From NCBI GenBank assembly GCA_016706225.1, contig JADJKB010000025.1, positions 248,001 to 312,000 on the forward strand: a stretch of 64,000 nt of DNA. Direction: 5' to 3'. The DNA comes from Myxococcales bacterium. GTDB lineage: Bacteria > Myxococcota_A > Polyangia > Polyangiales > Polyangiaceae. Under the pieces are notes generated by a model. That model did no database searches, was not told the origin of the DNA, and was given only the letters and a program-made list of their open reading frames with translations. Shown here one piece after another: positions 43,397 to 52,817 of the stretch (positions are counted from its first letter, which is position 1; each line of letters starts with the position of its first letter). The translations under genes and the position numbers were made by a program.

Positions 43397-44569
43397 GTGG
43401 CCGAGACCCGGCGTGGTCCGTCCACTCTGAGCGTCCACGCTGGTGAGCAGCGCGACGCGAGCCAAGCGCTCGAAGCACCCTTGGTGCTCTCGAGCGCTTT
43501 TGCGTTCGACTCGGCGGAGGAAGCCGCGGGCGCTTTCCGCGGCGAGAACGACGCTTACATCTACGGGCGCTGGGGCAACCCCACCGTCGAGCAGCTGGAG
43601 GCTAAGGTCGCCGCGCTCGAGGGCGGCGAGAGCGCGGTCGCAACGGCCAGTGGCATGGCAGCGGTGACGGGGGCGCTGCTCGGGACCCTGCGGGCCGGGG
43701 ACCAGATCGTCGCGCCGCTGGCATTCTACGGCGAGAGTGCGCGCCTGATGCGAGAGCGCCTGCCGGCGTTCGGCATCGAGACGAGCTTCGTGCAAGCGGG
43801 TTCGGTGGAGGCGTACGTCGCCGCTACGGCGCCCCAAACTCGCGTGTACTACGCCGAGACCCCTGCCAATCCGACCCTCGGCATCACGGATCTCGAGGCC
43901 CTCGCTGCGGCGGCTCACAGCCGCGGCATCACGCTGATCGTCGACAATACGTTCGCGACTCCGTACTGCCAGCAGCCGCTCCGCTTTGGGGCGGATCTGG
44001 TCGTTCATTCGTTGACCAAGGCCCTCGGAGGTCACGGGGACGCCATCGGTGGAGTCGTGGTTGGCTCCCGGGAAAAGACGGAGCCGGTGCGGGACCTGAT
44101 CGTCAAGGGTCTCGGCGGCGTGCTCGCACCGTTCAACGCGTTCCTGATTTCCCGCGGTATGCGTACGCTGGCACTGCGGCAAGAACGGGCGTGCCGCTCA
44201 GCGGAGATCCTGGCGGAGCGCCTGACGCGGCATGCCGCTGTCGAACGGGTCTTTTTTCCGGGGCTCCCGGATCACCCGGGGCATGCGGTGGCGGCCCGGC
44301 AAATGCGGGCCTTCGGTGCGCTGCTGTCGTTCGAGCTCCGGGGTGGCGTGGCCGCCGGGGCCGCGCTGCTCGATCGGGTGCGGCTGATCAGCCACGCGGT
44401 GAGCCTGGGTGACGTGCGCTCCCTGATCACCCATCCCGCCTCCACCACGGCCTCGACGATGCCCAGCGAGCTGCGCGCGCGCGCCGGCATTGGCGATGGG
44501 CTGGTGAGACTGAGTGTAGGGATCGAGGACGCCGAAGATCTGTGGGCGGATCTGGTCGCCGCCCTGTAG
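43397..44569 (+). CDS. Cys/Met metabolism PLP-dependent enzyme
   Basis: A 390-residue PLP enzyme of the cystathionine gamma-synthase/gamma-lyase fold, from GTG 43397. Markers are YGRWGNPTVEQLEAKVAALEGG (residues about 55-76), the phosphate-binding ATASGMAAVTGALLG, the Asp of IVDNTFATPYCQQPL, and the Schiff-base Lys in HSLTKALGGHGDAIGG. The final SLGDVRSLITHPASTT segment matches sulfhydrylases and methionine gamma-lyases. It could be an O-acylhomoserine sulfhydrylase, a cystathionine gamma-synthase or a gamma-lyase; sequence alone does not decide. Confidence 0.9.
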   Translation: MAETRRGPSTLSVHAGEQRDASQALEAPLVLSSAFAFDSAEEAAGAFRGENDAYIYGRWGNPTVEQLEAKVAALEGGESAVATASGMAAVTGALLGTLRAGDQIVAPLAFYGESARLMRERLPAFGIETSFVQAGSVEAYVAATAPQTRVYYAETPANPTLGITDLEALAAAAHSRGITLIVDNTFATPYCQQPLRFGADLVVHSLTKALGGHGDAIGGVVVGSREKTEPVRDLIVKGLGGVLAPFNAFLISRGMRTLALRQERACRSAEILAERLTRHAAVERVFFPGLPDHPGHAVAARQMRAFGALLSFELRGGVAAGAALLDRVRLISHAVSLGDVRSLITHPASTTASTMPSELRARAGIGDGLVRLSVGIEDAEDLWADLVAAL

Positions 44570-44629
44570 GGGAAACAGCGCGACATTCTGGGCCAATCCG
44601 CGCCGACTGCCTTAGCGTCCGGCCCGAAG

Positions 44630-46117
44630 ATGCCGCTCCCCGCTTCGCGCCCCAACTTCCGCGCCGTGCCGGGAAATGTTCAACGCTCGCGGACCGAGCC
44701 GCCGAGCTCTCCGTTCATCAGCCCGCCGCCGAAATCGCTGCCGCGCAACGTGATGGTGACACGGGGATCGACGCCCGCGGCCGCAGGACCGCGATCGGAA
44801 GCGAGCCCCGAACCGAAGAGCGAGTCGTCGGGTCCCATCATCCGACTGCGCACGGTGCTGATCGTCGGTTGCATCGCGGGCGCTCTGTGGCTCCTGCACC
44901 CCCGCGCCCTCGCGGCGTGGAAGCTGAACGCCGCGGCGGTCAACCTCGCCAACTACGGCCTGTGCATGGTCGGCCCCACCGGGCCGTCGCTGCTCCGGGA
45001 CAACTCCCGCGAGTTCAGCGTGCTCTTGCGCCGGCGGCTGGTGAGCGCAGAGGCGGGGGAGCGGCCGTTTCAGGATTGCGCCAAGCTAGCGCGAGATCTG
45101 ACGGAGTCGGCGGCGGCGGAGCGAGCGCACCGGCAGCCTGCCTGGGCCTTCGCCGAATACGGGGGCTCGGGCCCGACCGAGGTCTCGATCACCGAGCTTG
45201 GTGTGACCGGGCATCGGCTCGCCGAGCTCGCGCGTCGGTCGTGGCCGTTCATCCGCGGCGGTTACGTCAAGCTGGTCAAGCCGAGCATCAGCGCCCGCGA
45301 GGCGGTGCATCCCATCGAGACGAGCAAACCCGTCGTGGGCCGCGGCCTGCCCGCCGCTCGCGCTGGCTATCGCTCGGTCGGAGTCGTCGACGGGGTGCTG
45401 ACCGCCGCCTTTGGGCGCGCGGTGAACCAGAGCGTGCACCAGAGCGTCGACGGTGGCATCAGCTGGCGCGGCGCCCCGGTGCGCGTGGCCTCGAGCTTTG
45501 CCGAGCGCTGCGCCGCCGGCCCACACTGGTTCACCTTCGGGCTCGGTGAAGACGTGTCGCGCATGATGGTCTCGTCGGAGGGTACCGATGGCCCGCCGCA
45601 GCGCGCGGATCTCGCGCCGGCAGACGCGGAGCTGGTCTCGCTCAGCTGCGACGACAAAGCGCTCGTGGCCGCCTACAAACGCGAGACCGACAAGGAAGTC
45701 AGCCTGGTGGCGTGTGCGTTCCGAGGGCGTTGCGCCCCGCTCCCTCTCCCACGGTTTCCGGGCGTGAACGTCGCGCCGGGCCCGGAGCTCGATCTCGCGC
45801 GGGTCGAGGGCACCACGATCGTGTCAGTGCCCATGCAAGGCATCGTGCGCGTGGCGTCGACCCGCGACGACGGGCGGACCTGGACACCTTTCACGGTCGC
45901 CTACGACGACGCGGCTCACTCGGACGTGCGCGCCGATGTTCGTGTGCCCTCGCGCATGCTCGCGGTCGGCAAGCGGGTGTTCCTGTACGGCGCGACTCAG
46001 AAGTTCACTCAGACCTATTCGGTCATCGTCTCCGACGACCTCGGCGCCAGCTGGCGCACTCCGGACGCCGCGCCCGCCAAGCTCGCAGAGAAGCAGGTTC
46101 TGCTCCCGAGCGAGTGA
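44630..46117 (+). CDS. Membrane-anchored BNR/sialidase-like repeat protein
   Basis: A 495-residue protein with a Pro/Ser-rich cytosolic N-terminus (about 70 residues), one transmembrane segment (LRTVLIVGCIAGALWLLHP, about 73-91) and a large outer domain. BNR-type Asp-box motifs recur: SVDGGISWRG, STRDDGRTWTPF and SDDLGASWRTP, suggesting a beta-propeller. No enzymatic residues could be assigned. It is probably exported and anchored to the inner membrane. It follows the PLP gene by 60 bases. Confidence 0.65.
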   Translation: MPLPASRPNFRAVPGNVQRSRTEPPSSPFISPPPKSLPRNVMVTRGSTPAAAGPRSEASPEPKSESSGPIIRLRTVLIVGCIAGALWLLHPRALAAWKLNAAAVNLANYGLCMVGPTGPSLLRDNSREFSVLLRRRLVSAEAGERPFQDCAKLARDLTESAAAERAHRQPAWAFAEYGGSGPTEVSITELGVTGHRLAELARRSWPFIRGGYVKLVKPSISAREAVHPIETSKPVVGRGLPAARAGYRSVGVVDGVLTAAFGRAVNQSVHQSVDGGISWRGAPVRVASSFAERCAAGPHWFTFGLGEDVSRMMVSSEGTDGPPQRADLAPADAELVSLSCDDKALVAAYKRETDKEVSLVACAFRGRCAPLPLPRFPGVNVAPGPELDLARVEGTTIVSVPMQGIVRVASTRDDGRTWTPFTVAYDDAAHSDVRADVRVPSRMLAVGKRVFLYGATQKFTQTYSVIVSDDLGASWRTPDAAPAKLAEKQVLLPSE

Positions 46118-46137
46118 GTGCGCGACGGGCCGCTCGA

Positions 46138-46764
46138 TCACTCGACGAGCCGAAAGATGTCCGCAAACGCGCCGAGCACGTGCTCGGGTGACTGCACCTG
46201 CCCAAATCCGTAGCGCGCGAATGCGAACGGAACCTGGTTGTTCTGCGCCGCCTCTTGATCCCCGGCGGTATCTCCCACGAATAGCGGAGCCGAAAGCTTG
46301 TTTCGGGCGATGACCGCGGCGAGGTTCTGGGTCTTGGTTTGGCCCGTGTTGCCCCAGCACTCGAAGTCCGAAATGCACGCCGCGACGTCGGCGACCTCGA
46401 GGAAGGTCTCGATGTAACCCCGCTGACAGTTGCTGACGATCATCAGGGGCAAGCGCGCGCTGAGCGCACGCAGCCCATCGACGACACCCTCGTACAGGTC
46501 GCCCCCTTGCTCGGCGATGACGAGGTTGTCCTCCTGCATCGTCTCGTGCGCGAGGAGCTCGCGCGTCTGGGCTGGGAGTCCAGCAAAGACGGCGTGAATG
46601 CACTGGTCATGCGGCCGGCCCGTGACTCGACGCACGTCATCGGCGACGATCTCCCGGAACACGATGGCGTGGCGACGCACGACGCGGTTCCACGCGACCG
46701 CGCAGCTCGCGCTCGTGTCCCACAGGGTTCCATCGAGGTCGAAGATCAGGGAGTCGGGTGGCAT
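46138..46764 (-). CDS. HAD-superfamily phosphatase
   Basis: A 208-residue HAD hydrolase of the phosphoglycolate-phosphatase type. Motif I is FDLDGTLWDT (nucleophile Asp about residue 9), motif II is in MIVSNCQRGY, the Lys of motif III lies near TKTQNLAAVIARNKL and motif IV is FVGDTAGDQEAA. The cap domain is helical. The substrate is unknown. It is convergent with the BNR-like protein gene (20-base gap). Confidence 0.9.
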   Translation of the reverse strand: MPPDSLIFDLDGTLWDTSASCAVAWNRVVRRHAIVFREIVADDVRRVTGRPHDQCIHAVFAGLPAQTRELLAHETMQEDNLVIAEQGGDLYEGVVDGLRALSARLPLMIVSNCQRGYIETFLEVADVAACISDFECWGNTGQTKTQNLAAVIARNKLSAPLFVGDTAGDQEAAQNNQVPFAFARYGFGQVQSPEHVLGAFADIFRLVE

Positions 46765-46782
46765 GGTGTCCTTGGGGTTTCT

Positions 46783-48561
46783 CTACTGGTTGCAGCTCAG
46801 CGTGCGACCGCCGCTGGCGTCCTTGCTGCAAGTCTCGTTGCAGAGTTTGCCCGGTGGGCAGGCGGCGCACAGCTTGCATCCGCAGCCGGTGGCGCACCCG
46901 GGCGGTGCCGGGATGCAGGCGTAGTCTTCGAGCGGAACGCTGCCGCCGAAGACGGTCGTCTTCTTGCACAGCTCCGCGCTCACGTTGCAAAACAGGGGTC
47001 CGCAATCGAACGTGCCGATGGGTTTCTGGCAGCTCAAATCCTTCGAGAGGTCCACTCCCTGCTTGCGCGCATCACAGGCGTTCGGGTGAGTGGTCCCGTC
47101 GCAACCGCAGACCGCCGGCCCGCCCGCCGCGCAGCTCGCCGGCTCTGGAACGCAGTGGCCCGCGAGCGTACCTGTGCCGCAGCTGAAGTTGGGGCTCTCG
47201 CAGTACTGTCCCACCGCGCACGGCAGGGTCGCGGCGCAGACGCCAGGCGCCTTGCAGGTGCCCGTGCCGTAGAGCGATCCACCCGGCGGACACAACCACG
47301 TGCCGTCGATGCACTGCGCGTCTGCCAGGGTCGCGTCGGGCAGGCAGCAAACATGGGGGACCGGCGCGCAGCTGCCGCACTGGTTGGAGGAGACGCTGCC
47401 GGGTGGGCACTGCCAGAACGCTCCCGCGCAGATCGGCGGTACATAGTCCTCAGTCCCGCAGGCTGTGACACACGCGAACGTGATGATGCCGCCACAGTCG
47501 CCTGCGTCGGGCGGGGGCGGCGGCGGAGCGCTGGCGTCGAGCCCATCTCCGCAGCCCGCGACCACTGTCGCGCGGGAGTCGGGAAACTCACGCAGCAGGT
47601 TGCAGAGCGCCGGACACAGCGCCGCGTGGGTCGGCGGCGCGGCGCCGTGGAGAAAGAACCCGTAGGGGGTTGCGCCGCAGTCCGCGCCGTCAGCGACTCG
47701 CGGTGCGCTCGTGAGTCCGCTCGTCGCATCGAGTCGATACGCGACTCGAACGTCCTCCGGTTTGGTCGTTGCGCCAGCCACTGGAGGCACGGCAAAGCGG
47801 CAGTCCAGCTGGCCTTCGCGCAGCGCGCGCAGCGCGTCCACGAGCTCCTGCCCCGCACCGGGCCCGTCGCTCACCAGCACGGGTTGGCCCGTTCCGCCCT
47901 TCTCGGCGAGTAGATCCAGGTCACCCACGGCCCCGCTGCGCAGACCGATGGCAAACGTGAGCACCTGCGGGGTGCCGGTGGCGCCGTCCCCTGCCACCTC
48001 GGCTACCGAGGCGGGCGTCGATTCGCACGAGAGCGGGGCGCCGTCGCTGACCACCGCCACGACCACCCGGCGCGTCGGCTCCGCGAGCATCAACGCGCGG
48101 CTGAACTCGATGGCCCCGTACAAGGCGGGCCGCGTTGGCGTCTCTCCGCTCGGCTTCTGGGCCGCGAGCGAGTCGAGGACGAGCTTTGCGTCCGCGGGCA
48201 GATCCTTGGCAAAGACTGCCGGTGCGACGTAGGACGACGGGGCGCACTTGGAACCCAGAGGATAGTAGCCGAGTGCGACGGCAACGCCCGCCATCGACGG
48301 GTCCGACACGAAGGCGCCGAGCGCTGCGGTGGCCTGCGTCCACTTGCCGTCATTTGCCATCGACTCCGATCGATCGAGCACGATGTAGAGCCCGAGCTCC
48401 TTCGCTCCGCTGGCGTAGTCCGCGGTGGCGCAGAAGAGCCCCGTCGGACTTTGGTTGAGCGCGACCGGTAACCCGCTCTTCGAACCGCAGCCGTGGGGGA
48501 GCAGCAAGAGCGCAGCCAAGAGGGCGAGCCCCGCGCGGAAGTGGCATTGGCGTGCCATCAA
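46783..48561 (-). CDS. VWA-domain lipoprotein with Cys-rich C-terminus
   Basis: Surface lipoprotein of 592 residues: signal peptide to LLPHGC|G, then a von Willebrand factor A domain (about 50-250) with a MIDAS-like DRSES motif at the end of the first strand (LYIVLDRSESMAND) and SGETPTRPAL as the Thr loop. The last 250 residues are rich in cysteines (about 25) in short modules such as CGTEDYVPPICAGAFWQCPP and TGCGCKLCAACPPGKLCN. Proteins of this kind are common in Myxococcota. It probably binds a ligand through a metal ion. It is 18 bases upstream of the HAD gene. Confidence 0.83.
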   Translation of the reverse strand: MMARQCHFRAGLALLAALLLLPHGCGSKSGLPVALNQSPTGLFCATADYASGAKELGLYIVLDRSESMANDGKWTQATAALGAFVSDPSMAGVAVALGYYPLGSKCAPSSYVAPAVFAKDLPADAKLVLDSLAAQKPSGETPTRPALYGAIEFSRALMLAEPTRRVVVAVVSDGAPLSCESTPASVAEVAGDGATGTPQVLTFAIGLRSGAVGDLDLLAEKGGTGQPVLVSDGPGAGQELVDALRALREGQLDCRFAVPPVAGATTKPEDVRVAYRLDATSGLTSAPRVADGADCGATPYGFFLHGAAPPTHAALCPALCNLLREFPDSRATVVAGCGDGLDASAPPPPPPDAGDCGGIITFACVTACGTEDYVPPICAGAFWQCPPGSVSSNQCGSCAPVPHVCCLPDATLADAQCIDGTWLCPPGGSLYGTGTCKAPGVCAATLPCAVGQYCESPNFSCGTGTLAGHCVPEPASCAAGGPAVCGCDGTTHPNACDARKQGVDLSKDLSCQKPIGTFDCGPLFCNVSAELCKKTTVFGGSVPLEDYACIPAPPGCATGCGCKLCAACPPGKLCNETCSKDASGGRTLSCNQ

Positions 48562-48829
48562 GGAATGTTACCTCGCGGAGCCGTGGGCGCGGGGGGCAAG
48601 AGGACAGGCTCGGGCGTCCCGGATAGGATTGGGCTCGATGAAATCACGCTCACTGGTGGTGTTGGCCTTCGTGCCGACGAGCTCTGAGCTGGCCAGCGCA
48701 CTACGTGCGCGCAGGCGCGTCCGGCGCCCAGACGGGCGCTCCGGCGGCGACGCCGGGGGCGGCAAGAGCGGAAGCTCCGCGGCAACGTCCAGACTCTGAG
48801 CCGCGCAGTCGTCCCGCGCGTTTCCAGCG

Positions 48830-49660
48830 CTACGGCATGGTGCAGAAGCAGATCGCTGAATACCAGGAGGTGTTGCCGCACGACGTCGTGGAGGAGGAGG
48901 TGCCGCAAGTGCCGGAGTTGTCGTGCACGGACGCGCAGGTCGCGCCCAGCTTGGAGCAAAGGGTCGTGCACGACGCCGTCCCGGGCGAAAAATTCATCTT
49001 GCACTGCCCCGTCGGCGGGTTGCTGCAGACGGCGTTGACCCCAGTGACGTTCGAGAAGGAGCTGCACGTGTAGCCGCCCGTTCCACCGGTTCCACCGGAC
49101 GCGCCACCGGTTCCACCGGACGCACCACCGGTTCCACCGGACGCGCCACCCGTTCCGCCGGACGCGCCACCGGTTCCGCCGGACGCGCCACCGGTTCCAC
49201 CGGACGCGCCGCCGGTTCCGCCGGATGCGCCGCCGGTTCCACCGGATGCGCCGCCGGTTCCGCCGGATGCGCCGCCGGTTCCGCCGGATGCGCCGCCGGT
49301 TCCGCTCGCGCCGCCGATCGCAGTGCCGCCCGCGCCCGCAGCGCCGCCTGCGCCCGCAGCGCCGCCTGCGCCCGCAGCGCCGCCCGTCCCTGCGCCCGCA
49401 GCGCCGCCCGTCCCTGCGCCGCCGCCCACACCCGCGCTGCCGCCGGTCGCGCTACCGCCCGCGCCTGACGTGCCGCCCGTCGCGCCGCCTGCTCCGCCGG
49501 ACACGCCGCCGCCGGTGCCACTGCCGCCGGTACTGCCGCTCGCAGCAGCGCCGGCAGCACCGCCCGTGGCGCTGGCGCCGCCCTCTTCTTCGACACCGCA
49601 GCCGCCGGCCGCGAGGAACACGGACAGCACCAAGCAGCCCGGGGAAGGAGCACGCACCAT
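48830..49660 (-). CDS. GGASGGT-repeat lipoprotein
   Basis: A 276-residue lipoprotein. The signal peptide ends at AAGGC|G, followed by about 170 residues of Gly/Ala/Thr/Ser linker, including ten copies of a seven-residue GGASGGT unit. A compact head of about 80 residues has eight cysteines (YTCSSFSNVTGVNAVCSN, then CTTLCSKLGATCASVHDNSG and SAICFCTMP). The head is probably a disulphide-rich binding module. It is transcribed together with, or independently of, the AgmX/PglI-type gene 48 bases upstream. Confidence 0.75.
   Translation of the reverse strand: MVRAPSPGCLVLSVFLAAGGCGVEEEGGASATGGAAGAAASGSTGGSGTGGGVSGGAGGATGGTSGAGGSATGGSAGVGGGAGTGGAAGAGTGGAAGAGGAAGAGGAAGAGGTAIGGASGTGGASGGTGGASGGTGGASGGTGGASGGTGGASGGTGGASGGTGGASGGTGGASGGTGGASGGTGGASGGTGGTGGYTCSSFSNVTGVNAVCSNPPTGQCKMNFSPGTASCTTLCSKLGATCASVHDNSGTCGTSSSTTSCGNTSWYSAICFCTMP
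49091..49303. repeat. 21-bp in-frame tandem repeat (GGASGGT coding)
   Basis: Ten units of a 21-base sequence with consensus GGTTCCACCGGACGCGCCACC on the plus strand, with C/T and A/G variants between copies. The array lies inside the lipoprotein gene and is a multiple of three, so unit gain or loss would change the length of the stalk only. Confidence 0.92.
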
Positions 49661-49708
49661 GACGCAAGTGTACCGCGGGTACGACCAGCGCGCGATCTCG
49701 ATGTGCGC

Positions 49709-50530
49709 CTACAGTTCGAACGTCAGCTTTGCCGGCCAGCTTCCCGGCGTCGGGTACACGGCCCGCGACAGGACTCCCGCGAGGCATGGGACCGCGCCCC
49801 ACGCCTGCTCGTCAGGGGCGGCAACTCCCACACTGATCGCCGCACCAACGAAGCTCGGGCCGGCGTCGGCGGCGTCAGCGCCCGAGTCGCCGTCCCCCGC
49901 GTCGGGTGGCGGAAGCTCCACTTGTTTGACGTACACCGTCGCGCTGAACGCGCCCGTCGCACCGTGTTTGCATGCGCTGAGCTCGTTCGCTGCGTTGCTC
50001 AGCACTTCGCTCACCTTCGGGCTCGCCCATGGCGTCGGCGCACGCACGTCCCTCTCCAGCTCGAACGACAGACTTGTGCGCACGACGCCGACCTTGCCTC
50101 CGACGGGTTTCGGGAACGTTCGCTTCGAGAGCGCGTCGAGCATGCAGCGCTCCATCTCGCCTTCGCCCAGCGAGCTCTGCTTCACGTAGCCATGCACAGT
50201 TCGACCATCCCTGCCGATGCCGAGCACGAGCTGGAGCGTCCCGGCGACCAGCTCGTTTCGCGCGACGCCCTGCTCCCAGCAGCGGTCGACTGCGCCGCTC
50301 GCCGAAGCGACGACGGCGTCCACCGCGTCCTGGTCCAGGCCGCCGACGTCGCCGTCCACCTGAATCACCGGCGCCGTACGCTGAGCTGAGGCGCGCCGCG
50401 CTGGGCGCGTCTCGGTCGGCTCCGTCTTCGGCGTCGACGGACTCGCTTCGGGTCCCGCAGAACGCGCCGGCTCGCCGCGACCGCAAGCGGAGCTCACCAC
50501 GCAGCAACAAAGCGCCAGCGACGCGCGCAT
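49709..50530 (-). CDS. AgmX/PglI C-terminal-domain lipoprotein
   Basis: Periplasmic or outer-membrane lipoprotein of 273 residues: signal peptide to VVSSAC|G, then a Pro/Thr-rich stretch and the AgmX/PglI-type C-terminal domain known from myxobacterial gliding and export proteins. The domain is seen as GAVDRCWEQGVARN, LAGTLQLVLGIGRDG (here AGTLQLVLGIGRDG) and the second Cys in EMERCMLDALSKRTFP. A second, weaker copy may follow at about residue 185-270. No partner genes such as other agm/agl genes are visible nearby. Confidence 0.8.
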   Translation of the reverse strand: MRASLALCCCVVSSACGRGEPARSAGPEASPSTPKTEPTETRPARRASAQRTAPVIQVDGDVGGLDQDAVDAVVASASGAVDRCWEQGVARNELVAGTLQLVLGIGRDGRTVHGYVKQSSLGEGEMERCMLDALSKRTFPKPVGGKVGVVRTSLSFELERDVRAPTPWASPKVSEVLSNAANELSACKHGATGAFSATVYVKQVELPPPDAGDGDSGADAADAGPSFVGAAISVGVAAPDEQAWGAVPCLAGVLSRAVYPTPGSWPAKLTFEL

Positions 50531-50674
50531 GCGTGTATCGGAGAGTGAGCCCGCTGCAAAGTCAACTCGCGCGGACTCTGGTCACGACACGGCCGCCAAA
50601 AAGCCGGACGACGCGGGCCGTCCAACAATCCCGCTGAGCCGAGCAGTTCCGTTGACGCGCGCAGCGTTGGGCGC

Positions 50675-51019
50675 TCAGTCGGTCGAAGCGTCCGCCGCCG
50701 CGGGACAGGTGAGAGTCAGCGTGTTGCTCTCGGTGGTCCAGCTCAGTTGAACGTCGAAATCGAGCGCTCTTCCGCAGCTGTCCCTACCGGAGAAGTGCAC
50801 TGGTTTGCACGGCGTCAAGTTTCCGGGCGGAGGTGACGCGGACAGGTCGACGGTGAACCCGGTGCTGCTCGGCTCCATGGGGACCGTGACGCTGGTCAAC
50901 GTGATGGAGCAGCTCGAGCCGGCTGCTGGCGTCTTGGAGTTGGCCGTCCAGGGTGGTGAGCGCCTGACGGAACGCATACCAGGCCAGACTCCGGCGCATT
51001 TCCGCCTCGCAGTCGGCAC
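50675..51019 (-). CDS. Hypothetical protein
   Basis: An open frame of 114 residues from GTG 51019, antiparallel to the histidine-kinase promoter region. Its second half (CKPVHFSGRDSCGRALDF, LSWTTESNTLTLTCP) has three cysteines and a beta-strand pattern that look like a real extracytoplasmic protein, but the N-terminus has no signal peptide. A plus-strand frame at 50805-51038 has comparably high GC third positions, so coding on either strand is uncertain. It is included as a possible gene because it occupies a 350-base region. Confidence 0.3.
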   Translation of the reverse strand: MPTARRKCAGVWPGMRSVRRSPPWTANSKTPAAGSSCSITLTSVTVPMEPSSTGFTVDLSASPPPGNLTPCKPVHFSGRDSCGRALDFDVQLSWTTESNTLTLTCPAAADASTD

Positions 51020-51053
51020 CCCCCCGAGGCTAAACTGACGGATCGGGGTTCAA

Positions 51054-52817
51054 GTGTTCCAGGGGTGGTCGCCAGCCGAAACTTCCGCAGCCGAGTCGCT
51101 GGACGCGGTATTTCGCTGGCTCGTGCGCCTGCGGTGGGTCGCCGTCCTGGGCGTCGCCGCGGTGCTCGCGCTCGCTGGACCGGTGCTGGGTCAGCTCCCG
51201 CCTGATTCGGCGACCGGCCTCTGGAGCGTGGCCGCGCTGCTTCTGGCGTACAACGCCGTGCTGGCCATCCTCGGTCCTGATGGGCGATGGTCGTGGTTCA
51301 CTCATGCGGCGGTTCAGATCGCAGTTGATTGCCTGGCGCTCGCGGCCCTCGTGCATCTGGCTGGCGGGATCGAAAACCCCTGTCTCCCGCTCTTCGTCCT
51401 GCACGTCGTCAACGCAAATATCGTGCTCCGCCGTCGCTCTGCGTCACTCGTACTGGCTTTGGCCATCGGACTCGTCGCGCTAATCATTCTCGGTGAAGGC
51501 TCCGGCATCCTCCCCCATCACTGCCTCTTCCCAATGGGAGAAGAAGGTTTGGGCGGGGCCTTGAACTACCGAGCGCTGGCCGTGCTCGGAGGGCTCGTGC
51601 TCACGCTCCTCGCCAGCTCACTCTTCACTCGCTCTCTCACGGCGAAGCTGCGGCAGGGTCAGCGACGTTTGCTCTGGACGATCGACGAGCTCAACTCCGA
51701 AAAAGAACGGCTTGCCGACGCCCGTGGCGCAGTCGAGATCGAGCGCGCAAGACTGCAGGCGATCATCGACTGTATGGGTGATGCCGTCACCTGCTTGGAC
51801 CCTGGCGGGCGGGTCCTTTTCAGTAACCGGCGAGCGCGGGAGCTTCGACAAGCGGACGGCCTGGTCGGCGAAGCGCAGACCTACGAAACGCTGTTCAACA
51901 CGTTGCAGAACGATCCTGCCTCGCCCGCTCGGTCCACCTTCGAGCGCGCCGGGCGTACGTTCGAGGCGACGCACTCGCTGGTGCGGATGAAACGGGGAGA
52001 GCCGCTCGGGCTGGTGATGGTCGCGCGCGACATTACTGACCGCGTGTCTGTGGAAAAACACCTCATGCACGAGGAGCAAATGAGCGTGGTCGGCAAGCTT
52101 GCCGCTGCGGTTGCGCACGAGATCAACAACCCGATCGGAGTGGTCTCCCTGTACAGTCAACACGCCCTCGCGAACTCGGCACCGGACAGTCCAATCTACG
52201 GGCACCTGGAGACCATCCGCCGCAACGCGGACGGCTGTCGCAAGATCGTTGGCAATCTCTTGAAGCTCGCACGGCCGCGGAAGCCAGAGCGACGTCGGGT
52301 GGACCTGCGGCAAATTTGCCGAGAGACCATCGAGTCAGTTCAACCACTTGCCACCAACGCCGGCGTACGGGTGCAGGCTGACGGCCACAGCGGAGACGTC
52401 CCGATCTGGGCAGAGGTCGATGCCGGTCTCTTGGGCCAGGCGGTCCTCAACCTCGCACTCAACGCCATCGAAGCTGCCAGGGACGGGGACGAGGTCTGGA
52501 TTGGTGCGCATGAGACCCACGACGCGGGCGCGAGCGCGCGAGTGATTGACGTTCGCGACACGGGTCCGGGCATGGGAGCCGACCAGCTCGCCCAGATCTT
52601 CCAGCCCTTCTTCACCTCCAAATCCACCGGCACGGGGCTGGGGCTCTCTGTCGCGGAGAACATCGTCCGTAGCCACGCGGGCCGGATCGAGGTCGACAGC
52701 GCGATCGATGCCGGGACCGTCTTCCGCATCGTGTTGCCCGCTTCGACCGGAGGTGAGTCCGCAGCGAAGGCGGGCGTGGAGAACAAAGCGGCAAGCGTCG
52801 TAGAGGCCAGCCCATGA
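51054..52817 (+). CDS. Membrane histidine kinase with RegB-like quinone motif
   Basis: Inner-membrane sensor kinase, 587 residues from GTG 51054. About six transmembrane helices (roughly 22-195) contain GGIENPC at 104-110, close to the GGxxNPF quinone-binding motif of RegB/PrrB (Phe replaced by Cys). Next come a coiled linker (200-235), a PAS-like domain (about 236-330), HisKA with His355 in AVAHEINNP, and HATPase boxes NLALNAIEAA, DTGPGMG and GTGLGLSVA. It overlaps its response regulator by four bases and points toward the nar operon, so it most likely controls it. Confidence 0.88.
   Translation: MFQGWSPAETSAAESLDAVFRWLVRLRWVAVLGVAAVLALAGPVLGQLPPDSATGLWSVAALLLAYNAVLAILGPDGRWSWFTHAAVQIAVDCLALAALVHLAGGIENPCLPLFVLHVVNANIVLRRRSASLVLALAIGLVALIILGEGSGILPHHCLFPMGEEGLGGALNYRALAVLGGLVLTLLASSLFTRSLTAKLRQGQRRLLWTIDELNSEKERLADARGAVEIERARLQAIIDCMGDAVTCLDPGGRVLFSNRRARELRQADGLVGEAQTYETLFNTLQNDPASPARSTFERAGRTFEATHSLVRMKRGEPLGLVMVARDITDRVSVEKHLMHEEQMSVVGKLAAAVAHEINNPIGVVSLYSQHALANSAPDSPIYGHLETIRRNADGCRKIVGNLLKLARPRKPERRRVDLRQICRETIESVQPLATNAGVRVQADGHSGDVPIWAEVDAGLLGQAVLNLALNAIEAARDGDEVWIGAHETHDAGASARVIDVRDTGPGMGADQLAQIFQPFFTSKSTGTGLGLSVAENIVRSHAGRIEVDSAIDAGTVFRIVLPASTGGESAAKAGVENKAASVVEASP

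Noticed and set aside
48638..48799. 53-residue plus-strand ORF starting MKSRSLVVLAFVP
   Set aside because: It has a hydrophobic start but then an Arg/Gly/Ser-rich tail; too short and without family support.
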